A stretch of DNA of 32,389 bases from Bacillota bacterium (GCA_023406895.1 JAEXTV010000032.1:1-32389); one strand, 5' to 3'. Counted from the stretch's first letter, positions 6,266-12,835 are shown. Notes: generated by a model not told the origin, from the sequence alone. A program made the numbers and translations.

Positions 6266-6280
6266 GTTTTATGATAAAAC
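6266..6280. promoter_or_regulatory. Palindromic operator candidate upstream of 6312 gene
   Basis: GTTTTATGATAAAAC is a perfect 15-bp palindrome around a central G. It overlaps a possible -10 (TATGAT) placed 16 bp after TTGTTG. Fourteen of its bases recur at 13756-13769 upstream of the orphan minus-strand gene. Confidence 0.45.
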
Positions 6281-6311
6281 AAACTAAAGAGATATTGAAG
6301 TAGGAGGGTAT

Positions 6312-6608
6312 ATGAAAAGCGGAATCGATTTAAGCAGCCCTTTTTGGTATGAATGGATTGAAGACGGATATAAAGATGAGGATATGAAACGAGAAGCAAT
6401 TCAAGAGGTCGTTGGCGAAGTCAATCAATTAAGTTCGTTATATGATGGAGGCGGGGCGCTGATTATTATGAGCATCAAGCGGTACCATGTTTATAAAGCA
6501 ATTGGCATCATTGAATTAAGAAATGATGGCACGGAATCATTCAACAATATGTTTGAAATCACCGTTAAAGAAATGCCGGATAACGATATTGAGATTATGA
6601 TAATATAA
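6312..6608 (+). CDS. Hypothetical 98-residue protein
   Basis: Acidic small protein: N-terminal SGIDLSSPFWYEWIEDGYK, an amphipathic helix through EAIQEVVGEVNQLSSL, then strand-like segments ALIIMSIKRYHVYKAIGIIEL and FEITVKEMPDNDIEIMII. AGGAGG four bases before the ATG supports the start. It is the only plus-strand gene inside the minus-strand lysogeny block, with its own promoter/palindrome region, so independent expression (a moron) is likely. No family is recognised. Confidence 0.7.
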   Translation: MKSGIDLSSPFWYEWIEDGYKDEDMKREAIQEVVGEVNQLSSLYDGGGALIIMSIKRYHVYKAIGIIELRNDGTESFNNMFEITVKEMPDNDIEIMII

Positions 6609-6646
6609 GCCATGCAGAGAGATCAAATTAAGAAGCCAATAAAATG

Positions 6647-7318
6647 TTATAAAGTATATTTTTCTTTTTCAGCGATTAATTTTTTAGCTAAAGCTAAAGC
6701 AAATTCACGTTGCGATTCAATCATGCTCCATTCTTCAAATTTCAGATATCCTTCATAAATCATTAAATCATCAGATGAAAGTTTATGTTTAAGATGAGGA
6801 CTATTTATAGCATATTTAATTATTGGAGCCACAAAAAGATTAATTTCAGGGTTATAATAAAGATCGCCTACGTCAGCTGAAAGCGAAAAGCTTATAGCTT
6901 TTAAATACAGATCCCAAACATACCAAATATCTTCTTCTTTGTTTTTAAGAAATTTTACATGTTCATTAATCTTTCGAACTGTATCTATTGCCTTTTCAGA
7001 TATTCCAAGCTCATTGCATATTTGAATGTTATCCCTGTTGATGGCGTCTGAGGCACCAAGTAAAAAGTCGTACGATACTTTGAAATAATCCGCAATGAAT
7101 TTAAACTTTTCAATGTCTGGGGTTGTATCGCCATTTGCATATAAACTTATTGTTTGTCGCGTAATTGGTATCCCATTATCATGAAAAGCCTGGGCAAGTT
7201 CTACTTGAGTAACCTTTCTGCCAAGCGGGCAAATATTATTATCATTGTCTAATAAAGCTCTAAGCCTTGATGGAAAAGCTTTATTGTAATTATTTTCATC
7301 TGTTATTTTTGCACTCAT
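6647..7318 (-). CDS. XRE-family transcriptional repressor with long C-terminal domain
   Basis: A 223-residue regulator with an N-terminal HTH (about 36-62) shown by VTQVELAQAF, ITRQTISLYANG and TPDIEKFKFIADYFKVSYDFLLG. The C-terminal 130 residues are helix-rich, without the S24 Ser/Lys pair or HExxH, so it would not self-cleave like LambdaCI; sensing or oligomerisation is possible. The start has GAGGTG six bases upstream, and a good minus-strand promoter lies at 7436-7408. With the second XRE gene upstream on the same strand, it forms a two-repressor control region; which one maintains lysogeny is not decided by sequence. Confidence 0.88.
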   Translation of the reverse strand: MSAKITDENNYNKAFPSRLRALLDNDNNICPLGRKVTQVELAQAFHDNGIPITRQTISLYANGDTTPDIEKFKFIADYFKVSYDFLLGASDAINRDNIQICNELGISEKAIDTVRKINEHVKFLKNKEEDIWYVWDLYLKAISFSLSADVGDLYYNPEINLFVAPIIKYAINSPHLKHKLSSDDLMIYEGYLKFEEWSMIESQREFALALAKKLIAEKEKYTL

Positions 7319-7407
7319 TTTTTCACCTCGATATAAATGTTATACATACTTGCGATTGAAATACAGATGTTTCCGTTTATTGACTTGTTAAGTTTTATTG
7401 TGATAAC

Positions 7408-7436
7408 ATTATATCAGCAATTAAACATTACATCAA
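7408..7436 (-). promoter_or_regulatory. Promoter of the 6647-7318 repressor
   Basis: On the minus strand, TTGATG (7436-7431), a 17-bp spacer and a perfect TATAAT (7413-7408), giving an untranslated leader of about 80 bases before the repressor ATG. Confidence 0.7.
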
Positions 7437-7500
7437 GAAAAATTTGATTTGCGTATTGACAAATTAAACAAAAGCTATTTGCAAGATGATAAAAGATTGC

Positions 7501-7529
7501 AGTAGTGCGGCATTAACAAGTGGTATACT
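7501..7529 (+). promoter_or_regulatory. Triple promoter array, module 1
   Basis: AGTAGTGCGGC starts exactly 23 bases before a TATACT -10 that is preceded by TGG (extended -10). The same 11-base element, spacing and TGN occur at 7623 and 7668. No canonical TTGACA is present; the shared element occupies the -35 position. Confidence 0.55.
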
Positions 7530-7622
7530 ATATTTAATTTGATTTGATTACGATGGATGATTGATCTTGAGGTTCTTTGCATTTTATAATAAATTACATG
7601 AGAAATTGATGCTTAAGATGAC

Positions 7623-7651
7623 AGTAGTGCGACATCCATTTATGATAAGAT
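7623..7651 (+). promoter_or_regulatory. Triple promoter array, module 2
   Basis: AGTAGTGCGAC starts 23 bases before TAAGAT, which is preceded by TGA. Same architecture as modules 1 and 3. No gene with a ribosome binding site follows before module 3. Confidence 0.5.
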
Positions 7652-7667
7652 ATAGATAGAAGTTAAT

Positions 7668-7696
7668 AGTAGTGCGACTTATGTTTCTGATATAAT
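7668..7696 (+). promoter_or_regulatory. Triple promoter array, module 3
   Basis: AGTAGTGCGAC starts 23 bases before a perfect TATAAT, preceded by TGA. A transcript from here would begin near 7703 and run antisense into the repressor gene at 7767-8195. Confidence 0.6.
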
Positions 7697-7697
7697 T

Positions 7698-7725
7698 AAA
7701 AAAAGAACATGACGCAAACGTCAAG
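7698..7725 (-). terminator. Terminator of the 7767-8195 repressor
   Basis: Read on the minus strand, TGACG-TTTG-CGTCA (7723-7710) is followed after TGTTC by a run of seven T. A short stem, so moderate strength. Confidence 0.5.
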
Positions 7726-7766
7726 CCAAGGATTGGGGGGCTAAGTCTTGAAGATTAAATCAATAA

Positions 7767-8195
7767 TTATTTGTGGTCATCGTTGTAATCCTCTGAGTAC
7801 GTTTTGTAGAGTTTTAAAGCGTGTATTATTTGCTTCTCGGTCAAACCGCTATCAGCGACAGCCTTAATAACTTCAATCTTAATATCGAGGCCTTGAAGTT
7901 CAGGCGGGAGCGAATTACCTTCTAAAATAACGGCGTTTTTATGTTTCGTTCTACCATTTGCATAATCGGAGGTGATTCCGAAGTATCTATCTGTAATGGA
8001 ATCGTCTGTTAGATAATCAAGACTACACCTAAAATATGATGCGAGCCGACGTAATGTTGAGAGTTTAACATTTTGATAGCCTTTTTCATAAAGACTCACT
8101 ATGGTTGTATATGGAATATCTGCATTTTTAGCGAGTTCGGCTCGACTGATATTCTTCTCCTTTAACAAAGCATTTAGTTTTTCAATAAAATCCAT
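7767..8195 (-). CDS. XRE-family (CI-like) repressor
   Basis: A 142-residue protein with a clear N-terminal HTH: LLKEKNISRAELAKNADIPY, TTIVSLYEKG and STLRRLASYFRCSLDYLTDD (residues 7-65). The C-terminal part (about 85-140) is helical and lacks protease motifs. It is divergent from the Cro-like gene at 8361, and the space between them holds three related operators and both promoters, the standard layout of a lysis-lysogeny switch. AAGGGA lies nine bases before the ATG. This is the best candidate for the repressor bound by the three operators. Confidence 0.9.
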   Translation of the reverse strand: MDFIEKLNALLKEKNISRAELAKNADIPYTTIVSLYEKGYQNVKLSTLRRLASYFRCSLDYLTDDSITDRYFGITSDYANGRTKHKNAVILEGNSLPPELQGLDIKIEVIKAVADSGLTEKQIIHALKLYKTYSEDYNDDHK

Positions 8196-8227
8196 AAAAA
8201 CTATTCCCTTCGTATTCTTATATTTAA

Positions 8228-8236
8228 ATTATACCA
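8228..8236 (-). promoter_or_regulatory. Extended -10 promoter of the 7767-8195 repressor
   Basis: Minus-strand TGGTATAAT, a perfect -10 with a TGN extension; the nearest -35 (TTGTGT) is 19 bp away and weak. It lies between the repressor start and operator 1. Confidence 0.6.
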
Positions 8237-8263
8237 CAAATAGTGTGATTAAACACAAAAATA

Positions 8264-8278
8264 TATGATGCATCGTAT
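8264..8278. promoter_or_regulatory. Repressor operator O1
   Basis: TATGATGCATCGTAT, an imperfect palindrome (TATGAT/ATCGTA arms around GC). It is related to the elements at 8306 and 8335 (inverted) and lies upstream of the plus promoter. Confidence 0.6.
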
Positions 8279-8296
8279 TTTTTTTGTCATTTGGTA

Positions 8297-8325
8297 TTGA
8301 CATTATATGATGCGTAGAATAAAAT
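8297..8325 (+). promoter_or_regulatory. Early promoter for the Cro-like gene
   Basis: Perfect TTGACA (8297-8302), 17-bp spacer, TAAAAT (8320-8325). Operator O2 fills the spacer, and O3 lies just after the start site, so repressor binding would block polymerase. The start site near 8332 rules out the longer upstream start codon at 8307. Confidence 0.85.
8306..8320. promoter_or_regulatory. Repressor operator O2
   Basis: TATGATGCGTAGAAT, matching O1 at 11 of 15 positions, located in the spacer of the early promoter. Confidence 0.55.
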
Positions 8326-8334
8326 TCAATATAA

Positions 8335-8349
8335 ATACGACACATCATA
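8335..8349. promoter_or_regulatory. Repressor operator O3 (inverted)
   Basis: ATACGACACATCATA, whose reverse complement TATGATGTGTCGTAT matches O1 at 13 of 15 positions. It lies just before the Cro-like gene's Shine-Dalgarno sequence. Confidence 0.6.
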
Positions 8350-8360
8350 GGAGGAGGGGC

Positions 8361-8579
8361 ATGTTCAACAATTTGAAGGCCGAAATGGGCCGAAGTGGAT
8401 ATGATATTTTAACCCTATCGAAAGTAGCGGATATTAAGTACAACACACTTCGCAGTAAACTCTCTGGAAAGACGGATTTTACACGAAATGAAATGCTTAA
8501 TATACGCAATAAATGTTTTCCGCATCTGAGTATTACATATTTATTTCTTGAAAGCAGCGATCAAACAGAGTCAATATAA
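8361..8579 (+). CDS. Cro-like small DNA-binding protein
   Basis: A 72-residue protein starting MFNNLKAEMGRSGYDILTL with a compact HTH: LTLSKVADIKYNTLRSKLSG followed by FTRNEMLNIRNKCF. It resembles the Cro/DUF739 type of phage regulators, which repress the lysogenic promoter during lytic growth. The start at 8361 is fixed by GGAGGAGG three bases upstream and by the promoter, whose transcript begins after any upstream in-frame start. First gene of the rightward early operon. Confidence 0.85.
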   Translation: MFNNLKAEMGRSGYDILTLSKVADIKYNTLRSKLSGKTDFTRNEMLNIRNKCFPHLSITYLFLESSDQTESI

Positions 8580-8600
8580 ATAATTCCAGCGGAGGGCGTA

Positions 8601-8792
8601 ATGAAAAATACATCGAACAAGCAAACATACTCTGTAGCTGATATTTCAGAGTATCTTGGTATAAGTTCAGTCGGCGCGAACAACTTATTTCATTCAAAAG
8701 AGTTTCCTTCATTTCGTGTTGGTAAGCGTCTTCTCGTAACCAGAGATGCGTTTGAAAAATGGCTTCAGGAGCAGCAGAAAAAAGAAGCCTAG
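8601..8792 (+). CDS. Excisionase/MerR-like HTH protein
   Basis: A 63-residue protein with the winged-helix pattern of the HTH_17/excisionase family: YSVADISEYLGISSVGANNL, then FPSFRVGKRLLVTRDAFEKWL. Such proteins bind and bend DNA as excisionases or act as small regulators. GGAGGG lies about five bases before the ATG, 21 bases after the Cro-like gene. A role as Xis for the attP system is plausible, but it is far from attP, so an early regulator is equally possible. Confidence 0.8.
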   Translation: MKNTSNKQTYSVADISEYLGISSVGANNLFHSKEFPSFRVGKRLLVTRDAFEKWLQEQQKKEA

Positions 8793-9086
8793 GAGCCTTT
8801 GACGTTATAGCTGGCTGCCCTCCATGTCAATATTTGAACCATCGTTTATTGTCCGGGTTATCATAAAGAGGTCAAAATATGAGCCATAGATTGGGTGAAT
8901 GGGCCGTTTTATGACCTGCATGGAGAAAATTAAGCTGATAGAATTATCATAAATTAAATTTATAGTGTAAAAAGCAGAGAACCGGGGAGAAACCAATTAA
9001 GCGATAATTTATGATAATGATAGAGGATCCGTCTTAGAAACATTTTGAGGCGGTGGAGGCATTTCTTTAGCAGAGAGGAGATCGAT
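8793..9086 (+). other. Early-region leader with long inverted repeat
   Basis: No convincing gene. The stretch holds a 13-bp inverted repeat (ATTATCATAAATT at 8943-8955 and its exact complement at 9006-9018, 50 bp apart) and a lone direct partial copy (TTATCATAAA) near 8859. A 19-codon tract at 8879-8938 is interrupted by TGA and is not called. Confidence 0.5.
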
Positions 9087-9818
9087 ATGGATCAGCTGAT
9101 TAAAATCCATTGTGACGATAGTAATGAGCCCATGATATCTGGCCGGGAGCTTCACGGATTTTTGGAAGTTCAGACCGCATATAAAGACTGGTTCCCGAGA
9201 ATGTGTGAATATGGATTTGTTGAAGGAGAAGACTTTTGCTCAAAAATGAGCGAAAGTACCGGCGGCCGCCCGGCACAAGATCACCTGCTTAAGATCACTA
9301 TGGCCAAAGAGCTTTGTATGCTGCAACGCACTGAAAAGGGGAAGCAGGCCCGGCAGTATTTCATTGCTATCGAATCTGCCTGGAATAAACCTGAAATGGT
9401 CATGGCCAGAGCTCTGAAACTTGCGGACAAACAGATTGCCCTCGTGAGAGAAAGTAATGTGAAGATGCTCGCGCAGCTCGAGGAGCAGCGCCCTCTTGTG
9501 CAGTTTGCTAAGACGTGCCATGCCAGCGGCGATACACTGCTTGTTCGGGATTTTGCAAAAGTGTTGTGCAAAGACGGCTTCAATATCGGAGAGCGGCGGC
9601 TATATCAGCTGCTGCGGGAATGGAAGCTGATATACCGTAACGACGGACGCAATATACCATATCAAGAATACATGGATCGCGGATATTTTGAAATTTCGGA
9701 ATTGCCTTATACCATGGAAGGCGCAGTTAAACTTGCGCTCACAACGAAGATTACTCCCAAAGGCCAGCAATATATAATCAATCGCTTATTAGGAGGCAAA
9801 ATAAAAGCAAAGGGATAG
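9087..9818 (+). CDS. Phage antirepressor (AntA/AntB plus KilAC)
   Basis: A 243-residue protein. The N-terminal AntA/AntB-type domain (about 10-90) shows ISGRELHGFLEVQTAYKDWF, EYGFVEGEDF and ARQYFIAIESAW. The C-terminal KilAC (phage antirepressor protein) domain (about 125-235) shows FAKVLCKDGFNIGERRLYQL, WKLIYRNDGRNIPYQEY and ITPKGQQYIINRLL. Antirepressors inactivate the prophage repressor and favour induction. The ATG at 9087 has GAGGAG six bases upstream; a longer in-frame start at 9045 lacks support. It follows the early-region leader in the rightward operon. Confidence 0.92.
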   Translation: MDQLIKIHCDDSNEPMISGRELHGFLEVQTAYKDWFPRMCEYGFVEGEDFCSKMSESTGGRPAQDHLLKITMAKELCMLQRTEKGKQARQYFIAIESAWNKPEMVMARALKLADKQIALVRESNVKMLAQLEEQRPLVQFAKTCHASGDTLLVRDFAKVLCKDGFNIGERRLYQLLREWKLIYRNDGRNIPYQEYMDRGYFEISELPYTMEGAVKLALTTKITPKGQQYIINRLLGGKIKAKG

Positions 9819-9857
9819 TTTACTCCTTATAATTCTGCATCTGGAGGCTTCAGATAT

Positions 9858-10160
9858 ATGCAAAAAAAGAGTGATAAGTTTAGCAGCTTACAATCACAGC
9901 AAGAATCACTAAACGCTCAAATGCTACATGCATTGGCAGACTCAATGCGTATACAGGCAGAACTTATAGATGCTCTTGCATTGGCTGTCTCCGGCGGCGA
10001 TGATGCGGATCAGCTGCGTGCGGCGGATGTTCGGCGCATCATCAACTGTGGTGCAAGTAAAGCTTGTGAAATTATCCGGACTTATGGCACCGGCAGCGGT
10101 AAGATGGGGCGCATATCTCGTGGCCGGCTTATGCAATTGCATAGGGAAGGAAGATTGTAG
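9858..10160 (+). CDS. Small HTH protein of the early operon
   Basis: A 100-residue protein with a polar helical N-terminal half (LQSQQESLNAQMLHALADSM) and a C-terminal HTH-like segment (about 54-76: RAADVRRIINCGASKACEII), the pattern of a small excisionase-type recognition helix. GGAGG lies ten bases upstream of the ATG. It lies between the antirepressor and unassigned early genes. DNA binding is likely; the target is unknown. Confidence 0.65.
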   Translation: MQKKSDKFSSLQSQQESLNAQMLHALADSMRIQAELIDALALAVSGGDDADQLRAADVRRIINCGASKACEIIRTYGTGSGKMGRISRGRLMQLHREGRL

Positions 10161-10291
10161 ATACAGATAAAAATAAACTAAGGACAATAGTCGTTTTGTA
10201 TCCATATTGCGGCGGTATCAAACAGTTCAACCTAGGCGAAAATCAGTGTTAGAAACACACGAAAAATAAAAACTTTAGGGAGGATATCAAA

Positions 10292-10615
10292 ATGAAGACG
10301 AATTTCAACATTGGAGAAATTGATAACTTAGAGATGGTGATCGGCGACACCATATCTCGTGTAATTGGGCTTGATATTGAAAAAGTCCAAGCTGTTATTG
10401 AAACACTGTGTCATGAATTTTTCGGTCGCTTTGCTCCATGCTCAGTGGAACAAATTATTAAGCATTATAACCGTTTTGGATCAATAGCTGATATTGCCGG
10501 CGACTATTTGCAGCTCATCAGTGATAAAAGCAATGAGTTGACAGCTGAAATTATTAAAGAGATTAAAGCTCGTCTATGTGGCAGCGATCAGTCAGATAAA
10601 CATGATGCTGCATAG
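10292..10615 (+). CDS. Hypothetical 107-residue early protein
   Basis: Helical, acidic protein (GEIDNLEMVIGDTISRVIGL; VQAVIETLCHEFFGRFAPCS; a helix DYLQLISDKSNELTAEIIKE). GGGAGG before the ATG at a good distance supports expression. No domain is recognised. Its position before replication genes suggests an early accessory function. Confidence 0.6.
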   Translation: MKTNFNIGEIDNLEMVIGDTISRVIGLDIEKVQAVIETLCHEFFGRFAPCSVEQIIKHYNRFGSIADIAGDYLQLISDKSNELTAEIIKEIKARLCGSDQSDKHDAA

Positions 10616-10634
10616 ACAGCAGATAAAACGATTC

Positions 10635-10664
10635 GGGCGGCGCCGTACAATATCAATGCCGCCC
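10635..10664 (+). other. GC-rich hairpin between two early genes
   Basis: GGGCGGC (10635-10641) pairs perfectly with GCCGCCC (10658-10664) over a 16-base loop. No T run follows, so it is more likely an RNA-processing or stability element, or a protein site, than a terminator. Confidence 0.45.
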
Positions 10665-10715
10665 AGCTCAATTTCATGAGTGATAAATAGAATCACATAT
10701 ATAAGGAGGTCAGTT

Positions 10716-11024
10716 ATGAACCAGCAAAATTGTTTGGAAGAAAAGGTTGGAGAGCTGATTTTTAAGGAAATAGGGGACAGGCTTAAAAAAGCCACTGCCT
10801 TAATAAAAGCAATTCAAGATGGATACTTTGAGCGCTATTCTCGAAGCGGCGAACCATCCAAGGTAATTGATGAATTCATGCACAACAAAACATTAACTGA
10901 ACTCGCAAAGGATTGCCTTTTAGATATAGAAGAGATCCTTCCTGATTTTTGTGATGAATTAAACAGAATAATTCGCACGAGTTTAGAAAATTCCGCGAAA
11001 ATTGCACTGGAATCGATTGGCTGA
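10716..11024 (+). CDS. Hypothetical 102-residue early protein
   Basis: An all-helical, charged protein: QNCLEEKVGELIFKEIGDRL, KKATALIKAIQDGYF, and a C-terminal helix-rich part ILPDFCDELNRIIRTSLENS. AAGGAGG six bases upstream fixes the ATG at 10716 over an upstream in-frame ATG at 10680. Last gene before the replication module. No family is recognised. Confidence 0.65.
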   Translation: MNQQNCLEEKVGELIFKEIGDRLKKATALIKAIQDGYFERYSRSGEPSKVIDEFMHNKTLTELAKDCLLDIEEILPDFCDELNRIIRTSLENSAKIALESIG

Positions 11025-11070
11025 AGAATATATGTTGCTAGAGTCTTTTTATTATTTTTATGTTAACGCA

Positions 11071-11095
11071 CCTATGGCGGTGTTTATACCATAGG
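11071..11095. other. Hairpin in the pre-replication intergenic region
   Basis: CCTATGG/CCATAGG perfect 7-bp arms around an 11-base loop. Read on the minus strand, it follows the small ORF at 11104-11184. No T run, so a terminator is doubtful. Confidence 0.4.
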
Positions 11096-11103
11096 GCTCC
11101 TTA

Positions 11104-11184
11104 TTACCTAAGGAGAAGTGCAATCAACATCGTAATACGGATGATTGCTTCCGAGCTAATTGATATGCGCAAGCATACTTTCAT
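11104..11184 (-). CDS. Possible 26-residue hydrophobic peptide
   Basis: A minus-strand ATG with a perfect AAGGAGG eight bases upstream opens MKVCLRISISSEAIIRITML and ends after IALLLR. The C-terminal half is hydrophobic with Arg at both ends, like a short membrane peptide. It lies antisense in an otherwise empty 257-bp gap of the plus-strand early operon. Only the ribosome binding site supports it, and no strong promoter is visible, so expression is uncertain. A hairpin follows the stop. Confidence 0.35.
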   Translation of the reverse strand: MKVCLRISISSEAIIRITMLIALLLR

Positions 11185-11281
11185 AGCCGCTACCTCCTTA
11201 TTTAATTAAGGTTAGTATATGGATAAATATCAAGGCTATACAGGGCAGTAAATTAAACGGATAAAATAATGAGGTCAGTAA

Positions 11282-12052
11282 ATGGGAAACCGTGTGATTA
11301 AGGAATCCATATGTTATAGCGATGACATCGATCAATTGACAGCGTTCGAAGAAACCGTGTTTTATCGGCTGATTGTCAATGCTGATGATTATGGTCGTAT
11401 CGACGCGCGCCCGGTTTTTTTGAAATCAAAGTTGTTTGTCACGAAGCAGGGAATTACCGAGAAGAACGTATCAGATGCCGTCTCTCGATTGGCGTCAATA
11501 GGATTGGTCAGGTTCTACGAAGTAGACAGGAAGCCGTTTCTATTGTTTCCAAAGTGGAGTTTGCATCAAAGGGTTCGGGACTCAAAGGAGAAATACCCTG
11601 CACCACCAGACGATTTTGACGAACTTGCGGATATTCGCGGCGATTCGCCGCAAGTTGCGGCAGATAGCGGCCTTAATCCAATCCAATCCGAATCCAATCC
11701 GAATCCGAATCCTAATCCAACGCACGCGCCTGCGCGCGGGAAGCCTGCGGCAGAGATAGGTGAGCCAGAGGGCTTTAAAGCGTTCTGGGACAAGTACCCT
11801 CGCCATGTCAGTAAACAGGCGGCGGTCAAGGCTTTTACGCGCATCAAATCTTCAGAGCTGCCGGCGGTGATGGCCGGGCTCGACAGGGCTATACAGTCGG
11901 CGGATTGGCAGCGCAACATCCGAGATGGCACGTTGAACTTCATTCCGCATGCTTCTACGTGGATTAACGGGCGGCGCTGGGAGGATGACGTGGGAGGCGG
12001 CGGGCAGCAATCAGGTAAACAACAATCGAGCAAATATAGTCGTGATGTTTAA
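11282..12052 (+). CDS. Phage replication initiator (replisome organiser type)
   Basis: A 256-residue protein. The N-terminal winged-helix region (about 5-95: AFEETVFYRLIVNADDYGRI, DAVSRLASIGLVRFYEVDRK) is typical of phage replication initiators with an O/DnaD-like layout. A repeated Asn-Pro linker follows (about 132-146), then a conserved C-terminal module (FKAFWDKYPRHVSKQAAVKA; FIPHASTWINGRRWED) shared by many phage replication proteins. It would bind the origin and recruit the loader encoded 11 bases downstream. The DNA of the linker is an AATCC repeat that may be the origin itself, as in the lambda O gene. The ATG is preceded by GAGG. Confidence 0.85.
   Translation: MGNRVIKESICYSDDIDQLTAFEETVFYRLIVNADDYGRIDARPVFLKSKLFVTKQGITEKNVSDAVSRLASIGLVRFYEVDRKPFLLFPKWSLHQRVRDSKEKYPAPPDDFDELADIRGDSPQVAADSGLNPIQSESNPNPNPNPTHAPARGKPAAEIGEPEGFKAFWDKYPRHVSKQAAVKAFTRIKSSELPAVMAGLDRAIQSADWQRNIRDGTLNFIPHASTWINGRRWEDDVGGGGQQSGKQQSSKYSRDV
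11675..11719 (+). repeat. Iteron-like AATCCR repeats inside the initiator gene
   Basis: Eight tandem 5-6 base units (AATCCA, ATCCA, ATCCG, AATCCA, ATCCG, AATCCG, AATCCT, AATCCA). They encode the Asn-Pro linker. Their position within a replication initiator gene parallels lambda ori, so this is an origin candidate; a simple low-complexity linker is the alternative. Confidence 0.5.
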
Positions 12053-12063
12053 GGAGGCCATAG

Positions 12064-12750
12064 ATGGATATCGAATACGGCAATGTTATGCATTGCGAAC
12101 AGTGCAATGACACGGGCTTAAGGCTCGCAAAGGTCGAAGGAACCGTCCAATACGTGAAGTGCAGCTGTCATAACAGGCGGCGGTCGTTGATTGCGCTGCA
12201 TAAGTCGGGCTTGGCTAACAGCATTGAGAACATGCGCTTTGATAATTTCAAGCATGATCACGAATATCAGCAGCTGATGTACGATCTTTGCCAGCGGTTC
12301 ATCAGTCAGACAGAAAACCGGTTTCTGTATCTGAGTGGTCAATCTGGCTGCGGGAAAACACACCTTGGCACGGCTGTATGCGCCCACTTCATCAACAGCG
12401 GTGCTGAAACGATTTATACCACGTTTAAAGGCATGATGGTGGAGATGAAAGCCAATGTCAACGATGATGAAGCCTACAGGGAAGTGCTGAACAGATTCGG
12501 CGGCACCAGTGTGCTGTACATCGATGATTTTATGAAGTTTTCACCGTCTAAAGCCGACATTGATCACGCTTTTGAATTGATCAATCTTCGTGTGGTTGGT
12601 GGTAAAACGACAATTATTACATCAGAGCGGTCGCTGGATGAGATCATGAAAATTGATGAAGCGCTGGGCGGGCGCATCAAACAAATGTGTGGCGGCTATT
12701 CGCTCAACATTGTGAAGAAAGACGGCCGCAATTATCGGACTGCTTGTTAA
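12064..12750 (+). CDS. DnaC-type helicase loader ATPase
   Basis: A 228-residue AAA+ protein. An N-terminal zinc-binding cluster (C11-x2-C14 and C33-x-C35) precedes the ATPase domain with Walker A GQSGCGKT (92-99) and Walker B LYIDD (151-155), and a later TTIITSER sensor-1-like strand. It fits the DnaC/IstB family that loads the replicative helicase. AAGGAGG precedes the ATG, eleven bases after the initiator gene, so the two form the replication module. No helicase or primase follows, so the phage presumably uses the host replisome. Confidence 0.93.
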   Translation: MDIEYGNVMHCEQCNDTGLRLAKVEGTVQYVKCSCHNRRRSLIALHKSGLANSIENMRFDNFKHDHEYQQLMYDLCQRFISQTENRFLYLSGQSGCGKTHLGTAVCAHFINSGAETIYTTFKGMMVEMKANVNDDEAYREVLNRFGGTSVLYIDDFMKFSPSKADIDHAFELINLRVVGGKTTIITSERSLDEIMKIDEALGGRIKQMCGGYSLNIVKKDGRNYRTAC

Positions 12751-12776
12751 AGGGCAGCGGCGGTAACGGTTCAAAT

Positions 12777-12792
12777 TCCCAAGCGCTTGGGA
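12777..12792. promoter_or_regulatory. Perfect 16-bp palindrome upstream of late regulator
   Basis: TCCCAAGCGCTTGGGA has no central loop, so it is more likely a binding site for a dimeric protein than an RNA hairpin. It sits 44 bp before the late regulator start. It does not match the Gram-positive LexA box. Confidence 0.5.
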
Positions 12793-12835
12793 TTTTGCCA
12801 GACGACAGGAGATGTTTTAATTCTTTGGGGGTCAT

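Larger units (their letters stand above)
7319..7766. other. Gene-free regulatory stretch between two repressor genes
   Basis: No ORF with a Shine-Dalgarno sequence is visible on either strand. The stretch holds the promoter of the 6647-7318 repressor, three near-identical plus-strand promoter modules, and the terminator of the 7767-8195 repressor. Confidence 0.7.

Noticed and set aside
7456..7461. TTGACA as a -35 for a plus-strand promoter
   Set aside because: No acceptable -10 lies 16-18 bp downstream.
8307..8360. Longer start of the Cro-like gene at 8307
   Set aside because: The start codon lies between the -35 and -10 of the early promoter and would not be in the transcript.
8879..8938. 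A 19-codon ORF (MSHRLGEWAVL then TGA then PAWRKLS)
   Set aside because: It has a fair Shine-Dalgarno sequence, but is very short and interrupted by TGA; I cannot support it as a gene without homologs.
8805..8996. Minus-strand 63-residue ORF
   Set aside because: Begins at TTG with no Shine-Dalgarno sequence, and lies in the early leader; likely chance.
11071..11095. Rho-independent terminator in the pre-replication gap
   Set aside because: The hairpin is perfect, but no T run follows on either strand.
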